Assembly: GCA_017438865.1 (NCBI GenBank)
Contig: JAFRUN010000057.1
Coordinates: 1-50,362, forward strand
Direction of reading: 5' to 3'
Source: Clostridia bacterium
GTDB lineage: Bacteria > Bacillota > Clostridia > Christensenellales > CAG-138
DNA length: 50,362 bases
Shown: piece after piece, positions 33,201-39,750 of the stretch
Numbering within the stretch: position 1 is the stretch's first letter
How the letters are laid out: every line of letters begins with the position of its first letter
Translations under genes and position numbers: made by a program
Notes under the pieces: model-generated
Told to the model about the DNA's origin: nothing
The model's input: only the letters and a program-made list of their open reading frames with translations
Database searches by the model: none

Positions 33201-34854
33201 TGCCGTTTGTGCCGCGCACGAAGACCGAAATAACCTCGATCTCCTCGCCGTCCGAGATCGCCTTGTGATGTCCGAAAAAGACCTCGCTGATGTTGTCGTC
33301 GGAATACGCCGCGATATCGAGCTCGGCGCAGCCGTCCTTCAGCTTATAGTCGACGACGTTCTCCATGCCGTGCGCGCGCATGAGCTGGTCGATGCGGTAG
33401 ACCTTCGAGATCGCGCTGCCGTTGTCATAAAGCGTTTCGTTCGGCGTATAGGTCACATCATGATCTTCGTTTTCATAACAGAGCTGCGCCGCCCATACCG
33501 AGAACCCTGCGATCTCTGTATTGTAGGTCTTGTTGTCTCCGAAGAAATTGCCGTAGTTCATGGTATAGGAAACGGATACGGTGAAATTTCCGCTGCGGTA
33601 CGTTCCGGTAAACCCGTTGTCTCTCGGCAGCGCATCACGGGAGTCAACAATACCGTCACAGTCGCTGTCAACGAGCGTCGGATCGGAATCAAACGCATAG
33701 ACCGTCGCGGTCATGCCGTCGCCGAGGTCGATCTCATACTGCTCGCCGACTTCCTCGCAGTCGGGGATGCCGTCGCCGTCGGTATCGGTGTCGCTGCCTT
33801 CGGTCAGGGGCGCGGCCAGCGTGACGGTACGGAAATCATCCAGAAGGATCGTATCCTCCGATCCCCCTTCGCTTCCTTTCGCGCCGAAAAGGCCGGCGAG
33901 TTTTTCGAGATCCATGGCGTAATAAACGCCGTTTTCAGCAAGCGGCACGGAAAACGTCCTGCCGTCCTGTTTTGCATCGAGGCGCACAACGCCTTTTTCG
34001 GTCAGCAGGAAGACGCCGATCTGCTTTGCCTTGCTGTCGACCGTCAGGTTCAGCGTCAGTTCGCCGCCCTCCGGCATTCCGATCCGCACGGCGTTTCCGA
34101 TGAGCGCGGGATTCTTATAGAAGGAATCCACGCCGTACCGCGTTACGAAGCCCTCGCGGAACAGCACGAACGGCGCATAGCCCTCGACGGAAGGAATGAC
34201 CGCACCGTTCGTCAGTTCGCCTGCGAGCAGATCCTTCCCGAACGACTGGAATACGCGGGAAACGTCCTCCGCCTTTTTCGGATCCATGCCGAGGATCAGC
34301 TCGTCGCCGTCCGTGACGCCGTCGCCGTCGGTATCCGGATTCAGCGGATCGGTACCGTATTTGTTTTTCTCGTCGCCGTCGGAAATGCCGTCGGCGTCCG
34401 TATCGCTGCTCTTCGGATCGGTGCCGTATACATGTTTCTCGTCGCCGTCCGTGACACCGTCGCCGTCCGTATCCCGATCGAGCGGATTCGTGCCGAGATC
34501 GTACAGCTCGTCATGATCCGAAAGCCCGTCGCCGTCCGTATCCGCAATTTCGGGATCGGTGCCGAACAGCTCGATCTCGTCGATATCCTTTACGCCGTCG
34601 CCGTCCGTATCCGCTTCCGGATCGATCGGCTCGGGATCTTCCCCGGGCTGGTCCTCCTCTGCGGGCGTTTCATCCGCTGCAGGCGCTTCTTCCTCCGTCG
34701 TTTCGGGCGCGTCGCCGTTTTCCTCCGCGGAGACGGAAACGGGTTCGGAAGGTTCTTCTCCTTCCGCGAACGCGGGCGTCAGTCCCGCAAGCAGCGTCGA
34801 AAGCAGCATCAGCACTGCCGTGAACAGGGAAAGCAGTCTCTTTCGGTTCATCAT
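30229..34854 (-). CDS. giant secreted class-3 lipase with thrombospondin type-3 repeats
   Basis: A 1541-residue exported protein. Signal peptide 1-30, then an acidic linker. Five Ca2+-binding TSP3 repeats lie at 81-197 (units like DTDGDGVTDGDE) and further ones at about 355-415. An alpha/beta-hydrolase of the lipase class 3 type spans about 420-720, with the nucleophile Ser629 in WLTGHSRGA and a likely catalytic Asp in NLVNRDDFVP. A GHNWGEP module, an InlB-like repeat with TVTTDGHGTA, and a C-terminal block (1223-1541) homologous to that of the subtilase follow. Substrate could be lipid or another ester. No cell-wall anchor motif. AAAGGAG precedes the ATG at 34854; the next codon is also ATG and could serve. 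Confidence 0.88.
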   Translation of the reverse strand: MMNRKRLLSLFTAVLMLLSTLLAGLTPAFAEGEEPSEPVSVSAEENGDAPETTEEEAPAADETPAEEDQPGEDPEPIDPEADTDGDGVKDIDEIELFGTDPEIADTDGDGLSDHDELYDLGTNPLDRDTDGDGVTDGDEKHVYGTDPKSSDTDADGISDGDEKNKYGTDPLNPDTDGDGVTDGDELILGMDPKKAEDVSRVFQSFGKDLLAGELTNGAVIPSVEGYAPFVLFREGFVTRYGVDSFYKNPALIGNAVRIGMPEGGELTLNLTVDSKAKQIGVFLLTEKGVVRLDAKQDGRTFSVPLAENGVYYAMDLEKLAGLFGAKGSEGGSEDTILLDDFRTVTLAAPLTEGSDTDTDGDGIPDCEEVGEQYEIDLGDGMTATVYAFDSDPTLVDSDCDGIVDSRDALPRDNGFTGTYRSGNFTVSVSYTMNYGNFFGDNKTYNTEIAGFSVWAAQLCYENEDHDVTYTPNETLYDNGSAISKVYRIDQLMRAHGMENVVDYKLKDGCAELDIAAYSDDNISEVFFGHHKAISDGEEIEVISVFVRGTNGTEEEWCSNFDVGDLHRFMDQYDCVEGKRPRQENADWNRKVNHRGFDICATRIYRALAAYMNTYVDPDAMPVFWLTGHSRGAAISNIVSSTIVDEGRKVFAYTYACPNTTANTEASAEKYDCIFNLVNRDDFVPMLPMPEWGFTRYGRTAAKYACLVDRTVRSSTLGSSSYNYASDSELNNLVNKFVQMTKNNAGGNDGWRDVYVYHCRRNSGSTVPYHAHPGETVEEYRSDSWMDFFTDSNWNGYNEHTKKYSYCVKDNNNGGLFGMNDYSCCQTPAYAMQVLAVTMGNLGLSAGWSFLTSYKLADRFDFGKTGLLIDAINIIDPHYMENYYLIQTASLGADPDAAFTTDNSLYTDGSGRPVHMHHYEYHAFDGQAPTCTEPGRGYAVCNCGATNPDWYDDYIKDVMIPATGHNWGEPAWSWTGSDTEGYTAATATFTCANDPSHIGTAEATAVRTDGGDHLTYTATVVFDGETYTDVKTVEVGYYLTGTIANWGADETYRFAANPEAAGEYMLYVADLAIGSEVKVIRAFNGEILGWYPDGTGNNYVVDYAHSGRVNVYFRPAGNQWNDFHEGGFFYISKLPTVTVTTDGHGTAGITPEAPDVTATVTLTATPNSGYTYDYTKIFRKTGPGENDYIADPPVELGSLGWDDTYKTFTMPNYDILVKVFFKQLPIEFVKQSLVLEGKIGVRFYLRLPAIDGVTYDRVEFSVREYGEDVPFPSVPYSSANLKDGLYGFTCYIASIEMADYITATLYYTDGEGEHTIVKENYSTLEYFAAYDAAYEENPAPFTGANAYVGDMIEATADYGHYVQIALDEIRPWSVENGDHRAMTACYHEYTDDDVSAAKTAVENCGMQVDYHDAQIRKITIALNMESETTLNIFLTPTKGYDGFVKASVDNGPEAMLERQTDGRYQIDIANIKAHELSTAHTILITTEAGTMTVTLSALAHVRQTLNASGSTASTKNMAVAILRYSQCADAYYAALTGGNQGH
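34263..34614 (-). repeat. imperfect coding repeats for TSP3 calcium-binding units
   Basis: Five diverged units, each encoding an Asp/Gly-rich loop followed by YGTDP-like spacers, within the lipase gene. The periodicity is in protein, not exact DNA. Confidence 0.8.
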
Positions 34855-34880
34855 AATACGCGGTTTCTCCTTTGGCGGTT

Positions 34881-34911
34881 AATTGATACAAACACGGTTT
34901 ATATATCAATT
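34881..34911. promoter_or_regulatory. inverted repeat at the lipase transcription start
   Basis: AATTGATA (34881-34888) and TATCAATT (34904-34911) form an 8-bp inverted repeat spaced by 15 nt. It overlaps the predicted start of transcription just after the -10, a typical repressor position. Confidence 0.45.
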
Positions 34912-34912
34912 C

Positions 34913-34942
34913 ATTATACTAAGAACCCGCAGTATTTGACAA
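34913..34942 (-). promoter_or_regulatory. promoter of the lipase gene
   Basis: TTGTCA (34937-34942), 18-bp spacer, TATAAT (34913-34918) on the minus strand, about 60 nt before the ATG. Confidence 0.75.
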
Positions 34943-34950
34943 GAACGAAA

Positions 34951-34963
34951 TGCGGGTCCCGCA
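34951..34963. promoter_or_regulatory. palindrome upstream of the lipase -35
   Basis: TGCGGGTCCCGCA is a perfect 13-bp palindrome nine nt upstream of the -35. A matching half site (ACCCGCA, 34925-34931) lies in the -35/-10 spacer. Candidate activator or repressor site. Confidence 0.4.
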
Positions 34964-34991
34964 CAAAAAACGGCGCGGAGATCCGCGCCGT
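34964..34991 (-). terminator. terminator of the PadR-DUF1700-DUF4097 operon
   Basis: ACGGCGCGGA / TCCGCGCCGT with a 2-nt gap in the loop (34970-34991), followed by TTTTTTG on the minus strand, 19 nt after the stop. Confidence 0.92.
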
Positions 34992-35009
34992 CAACAAGTT
35001 CAGAAGCAA

Positions 35010-35975
35010 CTAACCGGCGATCCCGATTTTAATATCCCCGGTATCGGTTGTAATCTCGCATTTGCCGCCGACTGTCGTCTTCGGAACGTCGATCCTGCCC
35101 GTGTCGGTCCCGGTGAGAAACACCTTGTCGGAAAGCAGCGTCCCCGTGACGTCGCCCGTGCTGGTCCTGACCGTGATCATCGCGGCGTCGCAGCCCTCGA
35201 ACCGCACGTCGCCGGTGCTGCGCTCGATCGAAAGCGCTGCCGCGGCGACCGTGTTCTTCAAGGTGATGTCGCCCGTACTGCCCGTGGAGGTCAGCGAATC
35301 GCACGATACGTCGGTAAGCTGCGTTTTGCCGGTGCTGACGCAGATCGAAAGCCCGCCCGTGCATCCGACGGACTGCACCGTCACTCTGCCCGTCGAAGCG
35401 GAGAGTTCCATCGTGTCCGCCTTAATGTTTTCGACGGTAATATCGCCCGTGCTCGTCTGAATTGCAATGCGCTCCGCGGACGCGCCGGTCTTCACGTCGC
35501 CCGTGCTTGCGGTGATATCCACGGTCCGGAATGAAAACGTCTCCGGCAGCTCGATATCCCCGGTGTGTTCCTTGATCACAAGCGAATCATATTCTCCCGC
35601 CGGCAGATAAACGGTGATCTTCGGCGTTTCCGAGAAGATCGCGATGTGCTCGTACCATTCTCCTTCATCGGCATGCCGGATCGTCAGCGTACCGTTCAAA
35701 ACGGCGACGGTGTGCTTTTCGTGCTCCGATACGCAGCATTCGACCGTACATGTTCCGTCGGCGGACGGGACGAAGCGGATATCCGCGGTATCCGTATCCA
35801 TCGAAACGCTTCGGAACGTTTCGGCGATCCGGTATGTATTGATCTGATTTTTGCTGCCGGATCCCAATTCGGTAAAATCCCACTGCTTTGCCGACATGAC
35901 GATGCCGAACAGAACCATTCCCCCAACGACGAGAACCGCCGCAATGATAAGCCAAATCTTTGCTGCCGTACGCAT
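35010..35975 (-). CDS. DUF4097 beta-strand repeat membrane protein
   Basis: A 321-residue protein with one N-terminal membrane helix (residues 6-28) and a long right-handed beta-repeat domain. The repeat is visible as recurring TSTGDI or STGDV units spaced by about 20-22 residues. DUF4097 proteins are thought to be extracytoplasmic adhesin-like or sensing domains; no enzyme activity is known. It is the last gene of a PadR-DUF1700-DUF4097 operon, and its ATG shares a base with the DUF1700 stop (TAATG). GGAGG is present. The membrane orientation and beta-repeat structure suggest a stress or envelope sensor, which is inference. Confidence 0.88.
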   Translation of the reverse strand: MRTAAKIWLIIAAVLVVGGMVLFGIVMSAKQWDFTELGSGSKNQINTYRIAETFRSVSMDTDTADIRFVPSADGTCTVECCVSEHEKHTVAVLNGTLTIRHADEGEWYEHIAIFSETPKITVYLPAGEYDSLVIKEHTGDIELPETFSFRTVDITASTGDVKTGASAERIAIQTSTGDITVENIKADTMELSASTGRVTVQSVGCTGGLSICVSTGKTQLTDVSCDSLTSTGSTGDITLKNTVAAAALSIERSTGDVRFEGCDAAMITVRTSTGDVTGTLLSDKVFLTGTDTGRIDVPKTTVGGKCEITTDTGDIKIGIAG

Positions 35976-36574
35976 TATGCTTCCTCCTTTTTCATAAAAC
36001 ACTTTTTGATGCCGCGTGCGATTTTTGCCGTGAGCTTCACGACGCCCTTGCTTGCCGCCTTACACGCAAAGAACAGGAAGATCGCAAGTCCTGCGAGAAC
36101 GAGTCCCGCCGCAAGCACCGCGAGCCCCGAAAGACCGTAGCCCTGCACCGCAAAAGAGATCCCCGCCGCAACGCAGGCAAGCGCGCAGACGACAAACGCC
36201 GCGAAAACCGCCCACAGGCAAACAAGCAGCGCCCACAGCACGACATACAGCGAAAACACGACGGCAAACGCCGCGATCAGAAGCGAAAGCCAGATGGGCG
36301 AACCCAGCACCAGCAGTACGATCTCCCCCGCTTTCAGCCGTCTTTTCGGCTTGACGCGCTCCTTTACGATCCTGGTCAGCGGCGTCTCCGCCACGATCTG
36401 CGAGACAATTTCGTCGACCGGACCGACCGCCGCGACCGCTTCCTCCTCCGGAACGCCTTCTTCCATACGGTCGTCGATCATTTCGCCGTAGAAAGTCGCC
36501 CGCTCCTCAATATCCGCCTGCGGCAGTCCGGACAGTCCGGCGCGCAGCGCGTTCAAAAACTCCTGCTTAAGCAT
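35975..36574 (-). CDS. DUF1700 (HAAS-type) membrane protein
   Basis: A 199-residue protein. Residues 1-65 are the HAAS-type helical domain (FLNALRAGLSGLPQADIEE and EEAVAAVGPVDEI) that senses or binds partners. Residues 80-180 contain about three to four membrane helices, followed by a basic tail. In this family it is almost always paired with a PadR regulator and DUF4097, and it is thought to link membrane state to the regulator. It starts inside the PadR gene (8-nt overlap) and runs into the DUF4097 ATG, so expression is tightly coupled. Confidence 0.9.
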   Translation of the reverse strand: MLKQEFLNALRAGLSGLPQADIEERATFYGEMIDDRMEEGVPEEEAVAAVGPVDEIVSQIVAETPLTRIVKERVKPKRRLKAGEIVLLVLGSPIWLSLLIAAFAVVFSLYVVLWALLVCLWAVFAAFVVCALACVAAGISFAVQGYGLSGLAVLAAGLVLAGLAIFLFFACKAASKGVVKLTAKIARGIKKCFMKKEEA

Positions 36575-36887
36575 GCTCCCGTTCCTCCTTGGTTACAAAT
36601 CGGTAGATGGTTTCGATCTCTTTCCAGTCATCCTTGAAATCCTCGATGCGCTTCACTCCGTCGCCGGTGATACGATAATACTTCCGGAGCCGTCCGTCGT
36701 GTTCCGCGGTCCGCACCGTCAGCATATGCGCCGTTTCAAGGCGTTTCAGGATGGTATACAGCGTCGATTCGGACAGCTCGAGATACGGCTTCATGTCCTT
36801 GATGATCTTATAGCCGTAGGAATCTTCGTTCCGGATCGCTGCCAGCACGCAAACGTCCAGCAGTCCGCGTTTCAACTGAATGTCCAT
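36567..36887 (-). CDS. PadR family transcriptional repressor
   Basis: A 106-residue PadR-like winged helix regulator. Landmarks: QLKRGLLDVCVLAAI, YGYKIIKDM, LSESTLYTILKRLE and the C-terminal RKYYRITGDG wing. The start at 36887 follows AAAGGAGG with proper spacing; longer upstream reading frame without a ribosome-binding site is rejected. PadR members repress stress or efflux operons and often regulate themselves. It is the first gene of the DUF1700-DUF4097 operon behind a near-consensus promoter. A GTATAC core near the start of transcription (36906-36911) could be part of its operator. Confidence 0.93.
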   Translation of the reverse strand: MDIQLKRGLLDVCVLAAIRNEDSYGYKIIKDMKPYLELSESTLYTILKRLETAHMLTVRTAEHDGRLRKYYRITGDGVKRIEDFKDDWKEIETIYRFVTKEEREHA

Positions 36888-36911
36888 ACCATACCTCCTT
36901 TCATGGTATAC

Positions 36912-36940
36912 ATCATAACACGAGGTATTGCAATTGTCAA
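36912..36940 (-). promoter_or_regulatory. promoter of the PadR operon
   Basis: TTGACA (36935-36940), 17-bp spacer, TATGAT (36912-36917) on the minus strand, followed by a GTATAC core near +1. Confidence 0.85.
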
Positions 36941-37000
36941 GCACTTTTTCAAAAAAAGATGAAAGAATTTTTCGTCGTTTCGCGCAGTCGGCCGGAATCC

Positions 37001-37034
37001 GAAAAAAACCCTTCGCCGCAGATACGGCGAAGGG
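37001..37034 (-). terminator. terminator of the MerR-ABC operon
   Basis: CCCTTCGCCG / CGGCGAAGGG stem (37009-37034) followed by seven T on the minus strand, 18 nt after the permease stop. Confidence 0.92.
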
Positions 37035-37051
37035 CTTTTGCTGTATTGATT

Positions 37052-37876
37052 TCAGTTGATGTCGCGTTTTTTGAACAGAAGCAATCCGAGCACCGTGTTC
37101 ACGATCCCGAAGAACAGATAGGAGAGCATACCCTCCGCAAACATCAGCCCGCGCGACGTTTCCTCGCCCTGCGTGATCAGCCCGGTCAGACTGAAGCTGT
37201 TCAGGTTAAAGAAGTTCCCCGTAAACGACGGAATGAGATAGACCGCGTACCGGTACGGCTGATAATCGATCAAAAGGATCACGGAGTTGATCGCCATCAG
37301 CGCGATCGAAAGCACGATCGTAAAGATGATCGTCGGCGCAACGCTCCGGAGCGTCATCGCAAGCAGCGTGGAAACCGTTGCGATGAACACGAACGACATC
37401 GTTCCGGTCGCGATAAAGTACAGGATCTCCCTGCCGAGATCCATGGACGGATCCGTGTTGAACGGGAAGAACAACAGCGCGAGTCCCGCCGTCATCGCCG
37501 CGTAGATCGTGATCATGATCACCGAGAACAGGATCGAAACGATCAGGTGCGAGAGATAGATCTCCGCGCGGCGGTTTCCGGCAATGATCTTGTTGCGGAG
37601 CGTGCCGTTCGAGATATCCATGCACACGAGGATCCCCGCGAACGCCGGAAGCACCAGACCGATGTTGTTCGTCAGCGAGTAAGCGGAGCCGATGATGGAA
37701 TTGGCGTTGAACAGCACATCCATGCCTTCCATGTCCGAACTGAGTCCCGACATCGCGCGGATGCCGACGTACAGGAACACGATCAGCACGGGAAACGCGA
37801 GCACGAGGATCAGCGCGATCAGCGTCAGACGGCTTTTCAGCACACGGTAGATGTCCGCTTTCAGCAGTCGTTTCAT
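37052..37876 (-). CDS. ABC-2 type transporter permease
   Basis: A 274-residue membrane protein with about six helices and the ABC-2 permease layout: a basic N-terminus (KADIYRVLKSRLT), a first helix, and a long periplasmic-side loop containing NNIGLVLPAF. Its ATG overlaps the stop of the ATPase gene (ATGA). With the ATPase it would form an exporter for an unknown substrate such as a peptide, drug or lipid. The operon is governed by the MerR protein encoded upstream, so the substrate or its inducer is probably what that regulator senses. Confidence 0.88.
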   Translation of the reverse strand: MKRLLKADIYRVLKSRLTLIALILVLAFPVLIVFLYVGIRAMSGLSSDMEGMDVLFNANSIIGSAYSLTNNIGLVLPAFAGILVCMDISNGTLRNKIIAGNRRAEIYLSHLIVSILFSVIMITIYAAMTAGLALLFFPFNTDPSMDLGREILYFIATGTMSFVFIATVSTLLAMTLRSVAPTIIFTIVLSIALMAINSVILLIDYQPYRYAVYLIPSFTGNFFNLNSFSLTGLITQGEETSRGLMFAEGMLSYLFFGIVNTVLGLLLFKKRDIN

Positions 37877-38793
37877 GCGATCCGCCCCCTTCCGAGAAGA
37901 CGAATGTAGTGGTCTTCGATCGTTTCCTCCAGCGTGTTGACGGAACGCACACGAATATCCTTTTCGACCAGGATCCGCATGATCCGGTTCAGGTCCGCGT
38001 CGCCGAAGACCGCGAGCTTTCCTTCCTCATGTCCGATCTCGGAGAAGCTCCCGTCCGCCTTCAGCGCTTCTTCGACCGCTTCGATGTTTTCCGCGTCGAT
38101 CACGATCCGCCGCCGCGCGTTGCGGTGCAGGTCGTCCATCCGGATCTCCTCAAGCAGCACGCCGTGCGAGATCACGCCGATCTTGGTGCAGATCTTTTCC
38201 AGCTCCGAAAGGATGTGGCTGGAGATCAGAAACGTGACGCCCTCCGCGTTCAGCTTCAGGATCGTTTCGCGCACCTCGATGAACCCCTGCGGATCCAGCC
38301 CGTTCATCGGCTCGTCGAGGATCACGAAATCGGGATCGGAGACCATGACCATGGCGATACCGAGCCGCTGCCGCATGCCGAGCGAGAACTTGCCCGCCTT
38401 CTTCTTTCGGATCGATTCGTAATCGAGTCCCACGCGTCCGATCAGCGCAGCAAGCTCCTCGTCCGTCCGTTCGACGCCCGTGATGCCGCACTGCACCTTC
38501 AGGTTTTCCATCGCCGTCATACTGCGGCTCATCGTCGCCGTTTCCACGATCGCGCCGGTGCGTCTGCGGGCGTTGAAAACCTCGCCCGACGTATTCGGCA
38601 CGCCGTACAGCGCATATGAGCCCTTCGTCGGCGCGGCAAGTCCCGTCACCAGACGGATCAGCGTGGTCTTTCCCGCACCGTTTTCGCCGACAAAGCCGTA
38701 GATGTCGCCCTTCTCAATATGCATCGAAACGTCTTTCACCGCAAAGTTGCCTTTGTAGACCTTGGAAAGGCCGTTCGTCGTCAGTACATCCAA
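37873..38793 (-). CDS. ABC transporter ATP-binding protein
   Basis: A 306-residue ATPase of the drug/bacteriocin export type. Walker A is GENGAGKTT, the signature is FSLGMRQRLG, Walker B is DFVILDEPMNGLD, and the H-loop is in ISSHILSELE. The reading frame is open upstream to 38856, but a TTG at 38793, eight nt after GGAGG, is the best start. The C-terminal 90 residues form the regulatory domain common in such exporters. Cotranscribed with the permease (4-nt overlap) and with the MerR gene 75 nt upstream. Confidence 0.93.
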   Translation of the reverse strand: MDVLTTNGLSKVYKGNFAVKDVSMHIEKGDIYGFVGENGAGKTTLIRLVTGLAAPTKGSYALYGVPNTSGEVFNARRRTGAIVETATMSRSMTAMENLKVQCGITGVERTDEELAALIGRVGLDYESIRKKKAGKFSLGMRQRLGIAMVMVSDPDFVILDEPMNGLDPQGFIEVRETILKLNAEGVTFLISSHILSELEKICTKIGVISHGVLLEEIRMDDLHRNARRRIVIDAENIEAVEEALKADGSFSEIGHEEGKLAVFGDADLNRIMRILVEKDIRVRSVNTLEETIEDHYIRLLGRGRIA

Positions 38794-38826
38794 ATCTGTT
38801 TCCTCCTTCTTTTGACGGATCGGTTT

Positions 38827-38835
38827 ATTATACCA
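38827..38835 (-). promoter_or_regulatory. extended -10 upstream of the ABC ATPase
   Basis: TGGTATAAT on the minus strand between the MerR and ATPase genes. The -35 is poor (TGGAAA), so it may give low constitutive expression or be controlled. Confidence 0.5.
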
Positions 38836-38868
38836 CAGATCGTTTGCGATTTCCACAGAAATCGCGTT

Positions 38869-39594
38869 TTATGCGGGATCGCCGCCCCAGGTCTCCACGC
38901 AGAAGCCCTTATGTCCGCATTCCGGACAGGTCAGCCGGCGCGTTTTTGCCGTATGCGACGCAAAGAACATCTCCCTGAACGCGGGTCGGAACACCCGGTG
39001 GCACTGCGGGCAGATGTATGCGACATGCCTGTAATAATACCGGCTGATCAGGATCCCCCACGGGATCGCGATCGCGACAGACAACGCAAATACCCACCAG
39101 ATTCCTTTGAACACCCACAGCAGGATGCCCGCGCATTCCAGCGCCGCGACCGGCAAAGCGGTCAGCCCCATGATGAGGAGCATGCGACGGTGTTTTTTCT
39201 TGTTTGTCATGGTGATCGCCACATCGCCGATGGATTCAACCGTGAAATGATCGGTCGCCGCGGCGGCCTTTCTGAGCTCCGCGATCTTATCGAGCTTTGC
39301 GTCGAGCGCGCCGCGTTCCGTTTTCAGGTCCTGCTCCTGCTGTTCCAGAAGCAGTTCGATCACGCTTTCCGGGTTCGTCTCCCGAAAAAGCTGCCCGATG
39401 GTATCGATCGAAAGCCCGATCTCACGCAAAAAGCAGATGATCTTCAGCTTTTGAAGATCGCCCTCGTCATAGAGCCGGCGACCGCCCTCGCTCAGCGCGT
39501 GGGGCGTCAGAATGCCGCGCGCGTCATAGTACTGCACGGTGCGCACGGTCACGCCGCAGAGTTTCGCCATTTCACCCGTTGTATATTGCGACAC
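38869..39594 (-). CDS. membrane-anchored MerR-family regulator with zinc ribbon
   Basis: A 241-residue protein. Residues 1-70 are a MerR winged helix (YTTGEMAKLCGVTVRTVQYY), residues 75-112 a dimerisation coiled coil, and residues 138-160 and 164-184 two membrane helices. Residues 195-226 hold two CxxC pairs (C195/C198 and C223/C226) that look like a zinc ribbon. A GTG start follows AAAGGAGG. MerR proteins usually have a soluble effector domain; the membrane helices suggest sensing within or at the membrane. Its own promoter has the family 19-bp spacer with a dyad, and the ABC exporter lies downstream. The sensed signal is unknown. Confidence 0.88.
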   Translation of the reverse strand: MSQYTTGEMAKLCGVTVRTVQYYDARGILTPHALSEGGRRLYDEGDLQKLKIICFLREIGLSIDTIGQLFRETNPESVIELLLEQQEQDLKTERGALDAKLDKIAELRKAAAATDHFTVESIGDVAITMTNKKKHRRMLLIMGLTALPVAALECAGILLWVFKGIWWVFALSVAIAIPWGILISRYYYRHVAYICPQCHRVFRPAFREMFFASHTAKTRRLTCPECGHKGFCVETWGGDPA

Positions 39595-39618
39595 AGCGTT
39601 TCGCCTCCTTTCGCCGTC

Positions 39619-39649
39619 ACTTTAGCGCATGACGCAGCGTCATGAGCAA
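39619..39649 (-). promoter_or_regulatory. MerR-type promoter with 19-bp spacer and dyad operator
   Basis: On the minus strand: TTGCTC (39644-39649), a 19-bp spacer, TAAAGT (39619-39624). Inside the spacer is the perfect palindrome ATGACGCAGCGTCAT (39629-39643). The long spacer is the hallmark of promoters that MerR proteins activate by DNA distortion. Confidence 0.88.
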
Positions 39650-39694
39650 TACCTGACGCAGGGGGATTTTTCAAAAAAAACGTCTTTTTTTCGT

Positions 39695-39738
39695 CAAAAG
39701 CGGAAGGAAGCCGGTAAGCTCCGATCTTACCGGCTTCC
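39695..39738 (-). terminator. terminator of the xpt-guaA operon
   Basis: A perfect 13-bp stem (39706-39718 with 39726-39738) shortly after the guaA stop, followed on the minus strand by a moderately T-rich stretch. Confidence 0.7.
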
Positions 39739-39750
39739 GATTATCGTTTT

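Noticed and set aside
30160-35013. 1617-codon plus-strand ORF longer than the lipase gene it opposes
   Set aside because: It is rich in Arg, His and Val-Ala runs without domain signatures, has no ribosome-binding site or promoter, and the opposite strand has a signal peptide, TSP3 repeats and a lipase motif. It is a codon-composition shadow.
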